DNA of 64,000 nucleotides from Rhynchopus sp. YZ270_cl-10 (taxonomy: Eukaryota; Euglenozoa; Diplonemea; Diplonemida; Diplonemidae). The position numbers and the translations under genes were made by a program. The notes under the pieces are model-generated. The model was not told the DNA's origin. It ran no database searches and worked only from the letters and a program-made list of their open reading frames with translations. The stretch lies in NCBI GenBank assembly GCA_964035575.1, contig OZ037903.1:769001-833000 (forward strand), given 5' to 3'. How positions within the stretch are numbered: position 1 is the first letter of the stretch; each line of letters begins with the position of its first letter. Positions 54,594 through 64,000 of the stretch are shown piece by piece.

Positions 54594-56678
54594 ATGAGGG
54601 CCATGATTCTCACTGGATGCGCAGTGCTTTCAGTGGCACAGCTTCCAGTAGACCCAAAGGCACCTAACAACACTACGGGGGTGAGACCGCCACCACACAA
54701 CGCAACGTTGCCTATGCCCTTCCCCAAGAACACAACTGACCCAAACGCACCGCCACACCCACCTACCACTGGGGGCATCGTCCCGCCTTGGATGACGAAC
54801 GGTACAAACCACACTGCCCCGTGGCCTGCCCCATGGCCAATGCCGCCTACGAACTTCACGTTCCCCTCAATGAACCACACAAACGGATCGTGGCCGTTCC
54901 CTCCACTGTTCAATATGACGAAGCCGAATGTCACAATGCCGTCGGTGTGCATGTGTGATGCGTCTGGGAGTAACGGGAAGAGTGGAAGCAAGTCGAAGAG
55001 TGGAAGCATGGGGAAAGGGGGTGGGCCTGCATCACCCAGTCGTGGCAAGTCCGGCACCTCAAACGGCATTCTTGATAAGATTGCAGAGCTTGCAGAGCAA
55101 TGTCTCTGCCTCGCTGGTGGCAGCCAAGGCATGAAGGCACCCCCACGTCAGCAGTGTGCCGGAGGCGTCGCCAACCTCATCGAAGATGAAAAGTCGCAGT
55201 GCTGCACACAAAAGAATGTGGGCTGCCAGCCCCCCGCTCGCTACAACTGCAACGGAACAGCTGTGGAAGTGTCGACCTGGGAGGAGGACCGCCAGAGGTA
55301 CTGCTGCGAACGTGAAATGGTGGGCTGCGACTTCCTCGAGATGCCTGTGTTCGACTGCCAGTGGGTGGATGCAGAGAAGCCGTGGACAAAGAACCACGCA
55401 GCATACTGCTGTGAGAAGGAGAACCAACGCTGCCCCGACGCAGACGAGGTGAAGAGTGAGGAGGAGAAGGAGACGTGCCGCCGCCTTGAGGAGGCAAGTC
55501 TGCTGAAGGACACAACTGCGGAGATGACGCAGAAGTGCTGCAGGGGCTTCGACAAGGGTTGTGCGTCTGAGCACGACTGCTTCTCCGACACGGACTTTGA
55601 ACTGTGGGACGCGAAGAAGCGCACCTTCTGCTGCCGTGACAAGGACGTGGGATGTGCTTGGCAGTGCGACAACGCGGCTGTTGAGGGGGGCGAGCTTCTG
55701 GAGGACCAGGCAGACTTCTGCTGCGAGACGAAGGGGATGTGCACAGACGCGTGGCACGCTGCACAGGAGCAGATGGACGCTGCAGAGGAGGAGGTTGAGA
55801 AGCAGGCTGGCCGCGCACCCCGCAAGTTCCGCATCAAGATTGAGGGCAGTGCCGAGGAACTGCTTGGGGGTCCGAAGAAGCTGCTGGCACTGTACCGTTG
55901 GGCGATCATGACGGCAAGCCCCGAGCTGATGATGGACCCTTCGCTGTTCGACCTTGAGCACATTGGTGTTCTGATGGCAAACCTGACTGTGCCACCGAAG
56001 GACAAGGAGGACAAATGGGGTGTGCGTTGCCCCCGCTCATGGAACAAGGAGATGCACGGCGACGAGAACAACCGCACACACGTGCACAAGAAGAACGTCG
56101 CCTCACGCTACGGTGCGGCACTCGCCACCTCGAGCAGCGGTATGTACGTCGACTACACGCTTGACCCCTCTGCCACTACGGCTGCAGCCGACATTGCTGC
56201 GCAGACTGCCACTGGCACCCTTGGCGACGGCAGTGGCCAGGACCTCAATGTCATTGAGGGCCAGCAGGAGCTGAGCACTGCAGCAATCCCTGTACCCACT
56301 GTTGCTGTGCGGGTTGTGTCGGAGGAGGACGACGACGACTCTTCGGACAAGGCGCTGATGATTGTGTTGATTGCGCTGGGCACGCTGTTCCTGTGCTGCA
56401 TCATTGCGGCATGTGCCTTCTGCCTGCTGTGCAAGAAGAAGGGCGACAAACAACCCAAGGAGCAGCAGCAGGAGAAGCAGGAAGACTTCGACGACATGCA
56501 GTACCCCACACCACAGAAGGCAGACAGCCCCGTCATGGGGCAACCGGTCCAGCCTATGCAGCCGATGCAGCCTCGCGAGCAGGTATGTCCACATGATGCT
56601 TTCCTCCCTCACCACCTCTTCTTGCAGAACCCCCTCAAGGAAGTCTTCCCCGAGGTGACCAAAGGGGAGAGAGTCTAA
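54594..56678 (+). CDS. Type I membrane protein with Cys-rich ectodomain, paralogue 1
   Basis: Exons 54594-56582 and 56628-56678 give 679 residues. A short signal peptide (MRAMILTGCAVLSVAQ) leads into a Pro-rich region with many N-x-T/S sequons. Then comes a Cys-rich ectodomain of five similar units of about 30 residues: a Cys (often DC or NC), a Trp in several units, then CC and a Cys 5-6 residues later (for example CQWVDAEKPWTKNHAAYCC). A helical domain (LLALYRWAIMTASPEL) and a linker follow, then a membrane span at about 593-615 (ALMIVLIALGTLFLCCIIAA) and a cytosolic tail ending near LKEVFPEVTKGERV. It is a surface glycoprotein; similar CC motifs occur in uncharacterised dinoflagellate proteins as far as I recall. 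The 45-nt intron has no stop in frame, so unspliced mRNA would add 15 residues. Confidence 0.85.
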   Translation: MRAMILTGCAVLSVAQLPVDPKAPNNTTGVRPPPHNATLPMPFPKNTTDPNAPPHPPTTGGIVPPWMTNGTNHTAPWPAPWPMPPTNFTFPSMNHTNGSWPFPPLFNMTKPNVTMPSVCMCDASGSNGKSGSKSKSGSMGKGGGPASPSRGKSGTSNGILDKIAELAEQCLCLAGGSQGMKAPPRQQCAGGVANLIEDEKSQCCTQKNVGCQPPARYNCNGTAVEVSTWEEDRQRYCCEREMVGCDFLEMPVFDCQWVDAEKPWTKNHAAYCCEKENQRCPDADEVKSEEEKETCRRLEEASLLKDTTAEMTQKCCRGFDKGCASEHDCFSDTDFELWDAKKRTFCCRDKDVGCAWQCDNAAVEGGELLEDQADFCCETKGMCTDAWHAAQEQMDAAEEEVEKQAGRAPRKFRIKIEGSAEELLGGPKKLLALYRWAIMTASPELMMDPSLFDLEHIGVLMANLTVPPKDKEDKWGVRCPRSWNKEMHGDENNRTHVHKKNVASRYGAALATSSSGMYVDYTLDPSATTAAADIAAQTATGTLGDGSGQDLNVIEGQQELSTAAIPVPTVAVRVVSEEDDDDSSDKALMIVLIALGTLFLCCIIAACAFCLLCKKKGDKQPKEQQQEKQEDFDDMQYPTPQKADSPVMGQPVQPMQPMQPREQVCPHDAFLPHHLFLQNPLKEVFPEVTKGERV

Positions 56679-57732
56679 GAAGGCGCTCAACAGCTCAGCA
56701 GAGAAAGAAAAATGTGAGGCGGGGTTTCTTTTCAAGTTCCGCTTTCCACCCGATTATTCTAGGGTGGTAATTATTGGTCATTTTTTTTTCTCTTTTTTCT
56801 TCGATTTTCCCGCTTTTTGTAGCTTTGTTTTGTTGGAAATGCACCTGCGAAATAATAACAATAACCTAGAATGCAAAAGAAAAAAATGTAAAGCAGAAAT
56901 GTGTTTGTCTTGCAGACCCTTTTTTTTCTTCTTTTTTTGTGCGCAGTTTCCCTTCTTTTCCCCTTCTCCTCCCGTGCGCGTGTGTTGACTGTTCTCAAGT
57001 GTTCTCGTTTATTTAGCTATTGAGTTAGGTGACCAAGCAGAGAGAGGATTAATGGCATCGTTCTCAATTTTTTTTTTCCTCTCTTTTGTTTGAGAGAACA
57101 TTCCTGGGTTGAAGGCATCCAGAAAAGAGGCTTTAAACACCGCACACCAGCTCCCTCCCCTTCTTAACACATCCTAGCAATAAAAGCAAGATGTGTGTTG
57201 AGAATACCTCATTGTTAGGTCAAAAAAAAAAATGCACCAGCTTTCTGAGCAAGAGGTTTCCTAATGTTTCCTTACGAAAAAAATATGAAGAAGAAGAAAA
57301 AAAGAAAATACAACAAAAGTGAGAATACCGTGAAAGGTCCCCAAAAATTCCCGTGGATTCCCTGGATCCGGGGGGTGCTTAGCGAGTTTTCAAAAAACAT
57401 TTTTTGATAAAATGAGATTTGTAATTTGTTAAGATTTTGGACCTGTGGAGAAGGTAGAAAACACAGGAAACTCATCGTATTTTGTTTTTCTTTTGAAAAA
57501 TTTGCCCCCCTAAATCAGGGTAGCAAAAATACGCAAAAAAAAAGAGCAACGAACGACACCTATTTTGTTTGGGTGTGATTATGGTTTGAACTAACAAAAA
57601 AAAAGGTCTTCAGAAAGAAACCAACCATCCTTTCAAAAACATGCCGACCAACGAACCGGCCAGAACATGTTGATGAGGGTCTCTGCTTCTCTGGGCGTCC
57701 TTCCGACATTTTTTTTTTTTTTTTTTGCGAAG

Positions 57733-57832
57733 GAGTCTGAGCATCTGAGGCTTAGGATCATCTTACCAACCTTTTTATGATTTCTATTTTGAGATGACTA
57801 AGCACGCCTTACGTTCATCTTATAAACTTTTT
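57733..57832 (+). repeat. Two successive TAAGC-type stem-loop repeats
   Basis: GAGCATCTGAGGCTTAGG with ATCATCTTACC, and ATGACTAAGCACGCCTTACG with TTCATCTTATAAAC. Both keep the 3' tail TCATCTTA; the second has a shortened loop. Confidence 0.6.
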
Positions 57833-58344
57833 TAGGTGACCTTTTCAAGACTAACAGATATACACAAGAGGCACGTGGTCAGACCAAAGTTCACAAATTT
57901 CTTCACGAACCTTTGCCACACCTTCAACGGTATACCGTCTATTTAAAAAAAAACACCGTTTCAAAAAATACCCCTTCGGTGTACAACGTGGACAGCTCTT
58001 GTCTATTGTGACCAATGTGGTATTTTGTTTCTTTTTTTTTTCGTTGATACACAAAAAGGTTCCAATCCATCTCGTTGGGACTTGCAGTTTTCTGTGGTGG
58101 AGTGTTTATGCACACCTCCCCCCCTTCACCACATTTTTGATTTGATTTATGTGGTTTTTTTTAAAGATGTGTATGCAAGGCACATTCATCTTTGAACCCC
58201 CTTTTTTTTTGTTCGGTTTTCCTCACCGAAACCGTGTTCCACCTATTGCGAGTGGCCCAGCTTTCAATGGGGGTGTGTACCATGTGTGGGCGTTGCTCTG
58301 CAGGTGTTTGATGCAAAGGTTTAATGCAAAAACAGCCAACATTA

Positions 58345-58384
58345 TGTAAGCACGAGAGGCTTAGGGTCATCTTATAAACTTTTC
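58345..58384 (+). repeat. TAAGC-type stem-loop repeat, canonical
   Basis: TAAGCACGAGAGGCTTAGGG followed by TCATCTTATAAACTTTTC, identical over this stretch to the 3' end of the insertion at 32421-32680. Confidence 0.75.
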
Positions 58385-59389
58385 TTAGGTGGCCATATCA
58401 TTTGGCGAGGTAAAACGCATTTTTACGGGTGGTAATATTAATCCATTTGCTGAGAAAATCCACCGTTACTATGAAATGCATCGTTTTCCCCCAAATTTTC
58501 TTAGAAAAAAAATAAAAAATAGTGGCGACCGAGTACGAGAGAGGCGTAGGTTCGTCTTACAAAACGTTTTTTTCTTTAGTTCAGTGCCTGTGTCTGCTGG
58601 GTGTACGGTGAGATGTGTTGTACTTTCACCTTTTTCTTTAACAACAGCGCTATCCATGCCTTCCGGGCCCCCAGAGGGCTGATCTAAAAAAGAAAAAAAC
58701 TCTGTACCTTCCGTAGTACAAAGGCTTCGGCCAATTGATATAGGTTCCCCAAGCGGGTCCTTAGGCGATTGTCGACACAACAAAAGAAAGTAACCATTAT
58801 GAGAGGGGAGAAGCTTCTTTTCCTTAGTCCCAGGAGGTGTTAGGTGATGTACCAACCAGATTGTCTGCCACTACAAATCACTCGCAATTATATAAACCCC
58901 CCCCCCCCCCCCCCCGTCCCCCATAGGGCCAACCCACCTCATTATATTATCCCCACTGAACAAAAGAAGGCTACACGCTATTTTGTTTTTCTCTTTTTCT
59001 GTCTTTTGAATTTGAAAAAAGCCTTTTTTGTGGGTGAATTTTCCCTGAGGAAACTCCTTTCCCCTATTTTGAGCCCTCAGTTTTTTTTTTCTCAAAAAAA
59101 AAGTACATTGTACGGTGTTCTAGTTATGTTTTCTCCCCCCTTTCTTGGCTATGAAGCCATAGTCATAATATATGTTTCTAAGGGTGAAGACTGTTTCTGT
59201 TTAGTGAACTTTGCTAAACAAGGCTTCGGCCGAACACGAACAAAATAAAATAAACGACCAGACCAGAGGCATCAAACCCGCTGCCACAACTCTTCATGAG
59301 CTGTGCCGTCTGTATGAAACAACTGAACCTATAGGTAGAAGTGTTTTGAACAGACAGAACCGTGTTTTTTTTTTTTTTTTTCTTGTTTG

Positions 59390-59470
59390 GTGACTAAGCA
59401 AATGAGAGGCTTATAATCATCTTATAAAGATCTGTGTGCACGAAAAGCACATTTCATCTTTCATAGTTTT
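59390..59470 (+). repeat. TAAGC-type and TGTGC-type stem-loops back to back
   Basis: TGACTAAGCAAATGAGAGGC with TCATCTTATAAAG runs directly into CTGTGTGCACGAAAAGCACA with TTTCATCTTTC. The junction suggests one element inserted at the tail of the other. Confidence 0.65.
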
Positions 59471-60665
59471 TTTTTTTTCCTTTTTTGATTGGATCTTGAC
59501 TAGCCTCGTGGGACGTCTTGCGTCCCAATGGCGTCTTGCAACCATCAGCTTCGCCTTCCTTTTTAACTTAGTGATATTGTCCGGCTATTTGCAAAAACAA
59601 AAAAAACAAAACCATTAAAAAACACCAACAACATGCAGTATGTTGTTACTATCGTATTTGTCCATCGTTATCCTTTCTTTCCCTCTCTCTTTTTTCTTTT
59701 TTTGCGTGTCGATTTTTTCATATCTTCAACCAATGAACTAACTCGAAAGAAAGGCAGAGTGGGACACGCATCCTTGGATCTACACTATTGCCAAAAAAAA
59801 AATCGTTTCTTTTTTTTTTTTTGATTTTTTATTTTAAACTGATGGTGCCAGAGCTTAGTGCCTACGCCACTATCCAGAGTGCGAACGATTGCTGCCATGC
59901 TATAGTACAAACCATTGTGCACATCATCGCTAAAGTTAATGAAAGAAAGCTTGTTGTATTGCCCAAGGCATTTCCCCCTTGCAAGGACAACAACAGGTAT
60001 TTCCCGTACGATAACGATAGCGGACACAACGTGAAGTATATTTACGTATTCACGTTTGCTCTTTCGTTGGTTGGTGTGTGATGTAGCAAGGCGTTTCCAC
60101 TAAAGGAACGCCCTGAGAGAATACCGCAGTGCAGTTTAGCTCATTGTGCTCGGTGGTGCAATGTGTGGAAAATGACGGTCGCTACTGTGGATGGTTTGTG
60201 GGCGTGTGTGGGAGCATTGTTCATGATTTTCCGTGGCTGTTTCTCAGTGCACGTCGGTGTTTTGCAGTAAGTAAAAATACTTCATTTTTTTCTTTTTTGT
60301 TTGAGACATCCTCTCCCCTTTTTGACCCCGTTTCCTCCAGAAGTTGAAGTCAGCAAAGTACCACAGCAATGATGATTGCAGAGATGGCCTTCATTGGTTC
60401 CACACAGGTTTTCAAAAAAAAAAGTCGATTATTTGATGCGGGACCACCGTGGTACAAGGACGTGTTATCTTAGTGTGACCCGTACTTTCCCAGAAGCAGG
60501 GTAAACCGCAAGTCCTGTAGCATCTTGCAAAGAACGAAAAACAAAACAACAAAAAAAGAAACCATCAGTTCAAACGAAACAAAAGTAAATATTTTTTTTC
60601 TATCATGTTGTACGACGTCTGCTCCCACCCTGTAACGCACATCCTCATACAGATTCACATCTACA

Positions 60666-63410
60666 ATGCATTCTTTTGTACTGATTTCATGTGCGGCGCT
60701 TTCAGTAGTGCAGCAGTTGCCCAACGGGACTGTTGTGGGGCCACCAACAAACGGAACCAACAGTACCGGACCCATGCCTATGCCCATGCCACCGCAGAAC
60801 GGCACTAACCACACCGGACCCAGGCCCATGCCTCCCCAGAATGGTACCAACAGCACCGGGCCCAGACCCATGCCGCACCAGAACGGAACCAACAGCACTG
60901 GACCCATGCCTATGCCCGTGCCTCCCCAGAACGGCACTAACCACACCGGACCCAGGCCCATGCCTCCCCAGAATGGTACTAACAGCACCGGGCCCAAGCC
61001 TATGCCACCGCAGAACGGCACCAATGGCACCGGACCCAGACCCATGCCGCACCAGAACGGCACTAACCACACTGGACCTAAGCCCATGCCACACCAGAAT
61101 GGAACCAACGGTACTGGACCCAAGCCTATGCCACACCACAACGGCACCAACGGCACCGGACCCAGACCCATGCCACACCGGAACGGAACCAATGGTACTG
61201 GACCTAAGCCCATGCCGCACCAGAACGGCACCAACAGCACCGGACCCAAGCCCATGCCAAAGCCGCATCAGAACGGCACCAACCACACTGGACCCAAGCC
61301 TATGCCACACCAGAACGGCACCAACAGCACCGGACCCAGGCCCATGCCGCACCAGAATGGAACCAACGGTACTGGACCTAAGCCCATGCCAAAGCCGCAT
61401 CAGAACGGCACCAACCACACTGGGCCCAAGCCTATGCCACACCAGAACGGCACCAACGGCACCGGACCCAGACCCATGCCACACCAGAATGGAACCAACG
61501 GTACTGGACCTAGGCCCATGCCAAAGCCGCATCAGAACGGCACCAACCACACCGGACCCAAGCCTATGCCAAAGCCGCACCAGAACGGCACCAACGGCAC
61601 CGGACCCAGACCCATGCCGCACCAGAATGGAACCAACGGTACTGGACCCAAGCCCATGCCAAAGCCGCATCAGAACGGTACCAACCACACTGGACCCAAG
61701 CCTATGCCACACCAGAACGGCACCAACGGCACCGGACCCAGACCCATGCCACACCAGAATGGAACCAACGGCACCGGACCCAAGCCCATGCCAAAGCCAG
61801 ACCAGAACGGTACCAACCCGAAGGGTGGAGACAAGGCACCGAGGACACCTTGCTCGGGAAGCGCAAAGGGCTTTGGTGAGACTGAGCGTGACGTGTGCTG
61901 CACAGAGAAGAACGTGGGCTGCAAGCCCCCCACCCGCTACAACTGCAACGGAACAGCTGTGGAAGTGTCGACCTGGGAGGAGGACCGCCAGAAGTACTGC
62001 TGCGAACGTGAAATGGTGGGCTGCGACTTCCTCGAGATGCCTGTGTTCGACTGCCAGTGGGCGGATGCAGAGAAGCCGTGGACAAAGAACCACGCAACGT
62101 ACTGCTGCGAGAAGGAGAACCAGCGCTGCCCCGACGCAGACGAGGTGAAGAGTGAGGAGGAGAAGGAGACGTGCCGCCGCCTTGAGGAGGCAAGTCTGCT
62201 GAAGGACACAACTGCGGAGATGGCGCAGAAGTGCTGCAGGGGCTTCGACAAGGGTTGTGCGTCTGAGCACGACTGCTTCTCCGACACGGACTTTGAACTG
62301 TGGGACGCGAAGAAGCGCACCTTCTGCTGCCGTGACAAGGACGTGGGATGTGCTTGGCAGTGCGACAACGCGGCTGTTGAGGGGGGCGAGCTTCTGGAGG
62401 ACCAGGCAGACTTCTGCTGCGAGACGAAGGGGATGTGCACAGACGCGTGGCACGCTGCACAGGAGCAGATGGACGCTGCAGAGGAGGAGGTTGAGAAGCA
62501 GGCTGGCCGCGCACCCCGCAAGTTCCGCATCAAGATTGAGGGCAGTGCCGAGGAACTGCTTGGGGGTCCGAAGAAGCTGCTGGCACTGTACCGTTGGGCG
62601 ATCATGACGGCAAGCCCCGAGCTGATGATGGACCCTTCGCTGTTCGACCTTGAGCACATTGGTGTTCTGATGGCAAACCTGACTGTGCCACCGAAGGACA
62701 AGGAGGACAAATGGGGTGTGCGTTGCCCCCGCTCATGGAACAAGGAGATGCACGGCGACGAGAACAACCGCACACACGTGCACAAGAAGAACGTCGCCTC
62801 ACGCTACGGTGCGGCACTCGCCACCTCGAGCAGCGGTATGTACGTCGACTACACGCTTGACCCCTCTGCCACTACGGCTGCAGCCGACATTGCTGCGCAG
62901 ACTGCCACTGGCACCCTTGGCGACGGCAGTGGCCAGGACCTCAATGTCATTGAGGGCCAGCAGGAGCTTGTCACACTTGTGACCGACGTTCCTGCCAACT
63001 CTTCTACTTCCGGCACTTTCACCTCTGAGAGCGACGACTCGAGCTCCTCCAAGAACACAACTATTGCGATTATTGCGGCTGTGATTGCGACTATTATGTT
63101 GGTCCTGATTGTCATTCTGGTTGTGTTCACGTGCAGGCGCAAGCAGCAGCAGCAGAAGCAGGAGGAGGAGATGGGACAGCAGCAGAAGGTGAAGGAGATG
63201 GAGGAGTGGACTCCGAGCAGCCGTGCGTCTGGTTCGCCCGTTAACGTCGAGCGCATTGAGCAGGTATGTCACCCATACAGTATTTGACAGGAAGTGCCCA
63301 CTCTTTGATAACCCACCCACGCATCCACCAACCCTCACACACAGAACCCGTTGGACGATGTCTTCCCCGAGTCTCCGAAGTCCGGAGCAGGTTCCAGCGG
63401 TCGTGTCTGA
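60666..63410 (+). CDS. Type I membrane protein with N-glycan repeat stalk and Cys-rich ectodomain, paralogue 2
   Basis: Exons 60666-63263 and 63345-63410 (GTATGT-CAG) give 887 residues. A signal peptide (MHSFVLISCAALSVVQQ) is followed by about 24 units of 14-16 residues, QNGTNGTGPKPMPH with H, S or G at the second sequon and an optional KP. Most units hold two consecutive N-x-T sequons, about 45 in all. After this stalk comes the same five-unit Cys-rich domain as in paralogue 1, then a membrane span (TIAIIAAVIATIMLVLIVIL) and a tail rich in Q, K and E. From 61933 to 62966 the DNA aligns with 55237-56270 without indels and almost without substitutions, whereas the ends differ. A heavily glycosylated cell-surface protein; ligand unknown. 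Confidence 0.87.
60745..61815 (+). repeat. In-gene tandem repeat encoding QNGTNxTGPxPMP units
   Basis: About 24 units of 42 or 48 bp. The longer units carry an added CCAAAGCCGCA segment (KPH). A higher-order pattern (short, short, long) is visible from about 61200, which suggests expansion by unequal exchange of multi-unit blocks. Confidence 0.9.
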
Positions 63411-64000
63411 TCGATGCGCATTATTTTTGTTGTTTCCGCCACTGCGATCAATTCCTGACCCCCACCTACCCTCCCAGTTCTAAATATTTCGGGTGCCTGT
63501 ATCCACGGACACAATGCACCCCCTTTCAACAGCGAAACCGTTTGCTTTTTTTTTCAAACAGAACAGCAAACCAAACTGCTTTGTTCCTATTAGTTTGCAT
63601 CGTACCGCGATGTGTCAGCAAGGAGTATTTCCGTTTGTTTGACAATGCGCCGTTGTTTGCGGCGCATTTTTTCCTTTCAATATGTCCTTTTAAATTGTGT
63701 TTCTGCTTTTTTTCAGCGTGCATATCCTATGTCATGAATTTAAAATTTGAATTTACAAAAATACCTCAATTTTTTACAAAGTGCAATTGTCCCACCTTAT
63801 TTATTTTTGAAGTGAGTAACAGAAACTTTCCCACAATGAGGAACAAATGGGGCTTTGCATTTAGTGTTGTCAGAGCGGTGTTAGTCATCTTTCAAAGCTT
63901 TCTCTTTCTTCCGCGGAGTTCAGTGCCTGCTGTCAGCTTTGGCTAGATGTTGGCACTCTCAACTTATCTTTTCTTAGATGTGTGTGCACGAGAGGCACAT
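63411..64000. other. Intergenic DNA to the window end, with a stem-loop at the edge
   Basis: No gene supported. GGGGCTTTGCATTTAG at 63850-63865 is a fragment of the CTTTGTATTTCAA family. At 63976-64000 a TGTGC-type stem-loop (TGTGTGCACGAGAGGCACAT) runs off the window. Confidence 0.5.

Larger units (their letters stand above)
56679..60665. other. Long intergenic region rich in stem-loop repeats
   Basis: About 4 kb with no convincing gene. It is the densest area for the stem-loop families: TAAGC-type at 57733-57773, 57796-57832, 58345-58384, 58527-58566 and 59390-59430, and TGTGC-type at 58166-58195 and 59430-59470. A 17-C run lies at about 58898. The frame at 59788-60081 is listed under rejected. 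Confidence 0.5.

Noticed and set aside
59788-60081. 97-codon frame with a core starting MVPELSAYATIQSANDCCHA
   Set aside because: It reads partly protein-like, but lacks GC-biased codon use, begins in a poly-T run and matches no family; judged chance.
60702-62657. 651-codon minus-strand frame opposite the glycoprotein gene
   Set aside because: It mirrors a GC-rich repeat coding region. Its translation is low-complexity GSGAVGAVLVW repeats, and the + strand product has a signal peptide, Cys motifs and a membrane span.
63266-63946. 226-codon frame after the last gene
   Set aside because: It starts in the intron of the glycoprotein gene and runs through AT-rich spacer; Phe/Ser/Cys-rich without domains.

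Overview
This is nuclear DNA of a eukaryotic protist, most probably a euglenozoan and best matched by a diplonemid. The F1-ATPase alpha subunit has the euglenozoan type of C-terminus, and a PKA regulatory subunit carries an N-terminal leucine-rich-repeat domain and purine-binding cassettes without the canonical arginine, as in trypanosomatids. Every gene I can support lies on the + strand. Starts are typically preceded by a T-rich tract, an AG and a short leader, as expected for polycistronic transcription with spliced-leader trans-splicing. Unlike kinetoplastids, the genes carry many short GT-AG introns: I infer 17, of which 11 begin GTATGT. The lineage assignment is inference.

Layout. 1-7.6 kb is gene-dense: the 3' end of a CAAX protease gene (RCE1 type), a six-exon PPR protein, two tandem ubiquitin-eS31 fusion genes, CutA and Gar1. 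7.6-9.8 kb is non-coding. 9.8-14.0 kb holds two small proteins of unknown function, a mitochondrial calcium uniporter subunit and a secreted class I haem peroxidase. 15.3-16.8 kb encodes an amidohydrolase. 16.8-19.0 kb holds transposon and foldback sequence. 19.0-26.9 kb holds a coiled-coil protein, mitochondrial ATP synthase alpha, a ubiquitin-like/LRR protein and an aromatic amino acid hydroxylase.

27-42 kb is repeat-dominated: a six-copy 249-bp satellite, three copies of a lineage-specific two-span membrane protein gene inside segmental duplications, arrays built on CGCGCG palindromes, a 1.2-kb foldback and a GTGTACGT microsatellite. 42-54 kb returns to genes: a coiled-coil protein, a complete non-autonomous DNA transposon, PKA-R, an ankyrin protein, an SGRG-repeat protein and an F-box-like protein. 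54-63.4 kb holds two paralogous type I membrane proteins with Cys-rich ectodomains; one has a long N-glycosylation-sequon repeat.

The genes do not form a pathway, as expected for polycistronic euglenozoan clusters, though several act in mitochondria (ATP synthase, uniporter, perhaps the PPR protein). The most intriguing non-coding signal is a set of short dispersed stem-loop elements, all found on the + strand. They share the loop ACGAGAG and often a TCATCTT tail but differ in stems that remain self-complementary. One member forms the 3' end of a 260-bp insertion with a 6-bp target duplication and an empty-site allele in a paralogous duplicate. A diverged relative lies in the PKA-R intron.
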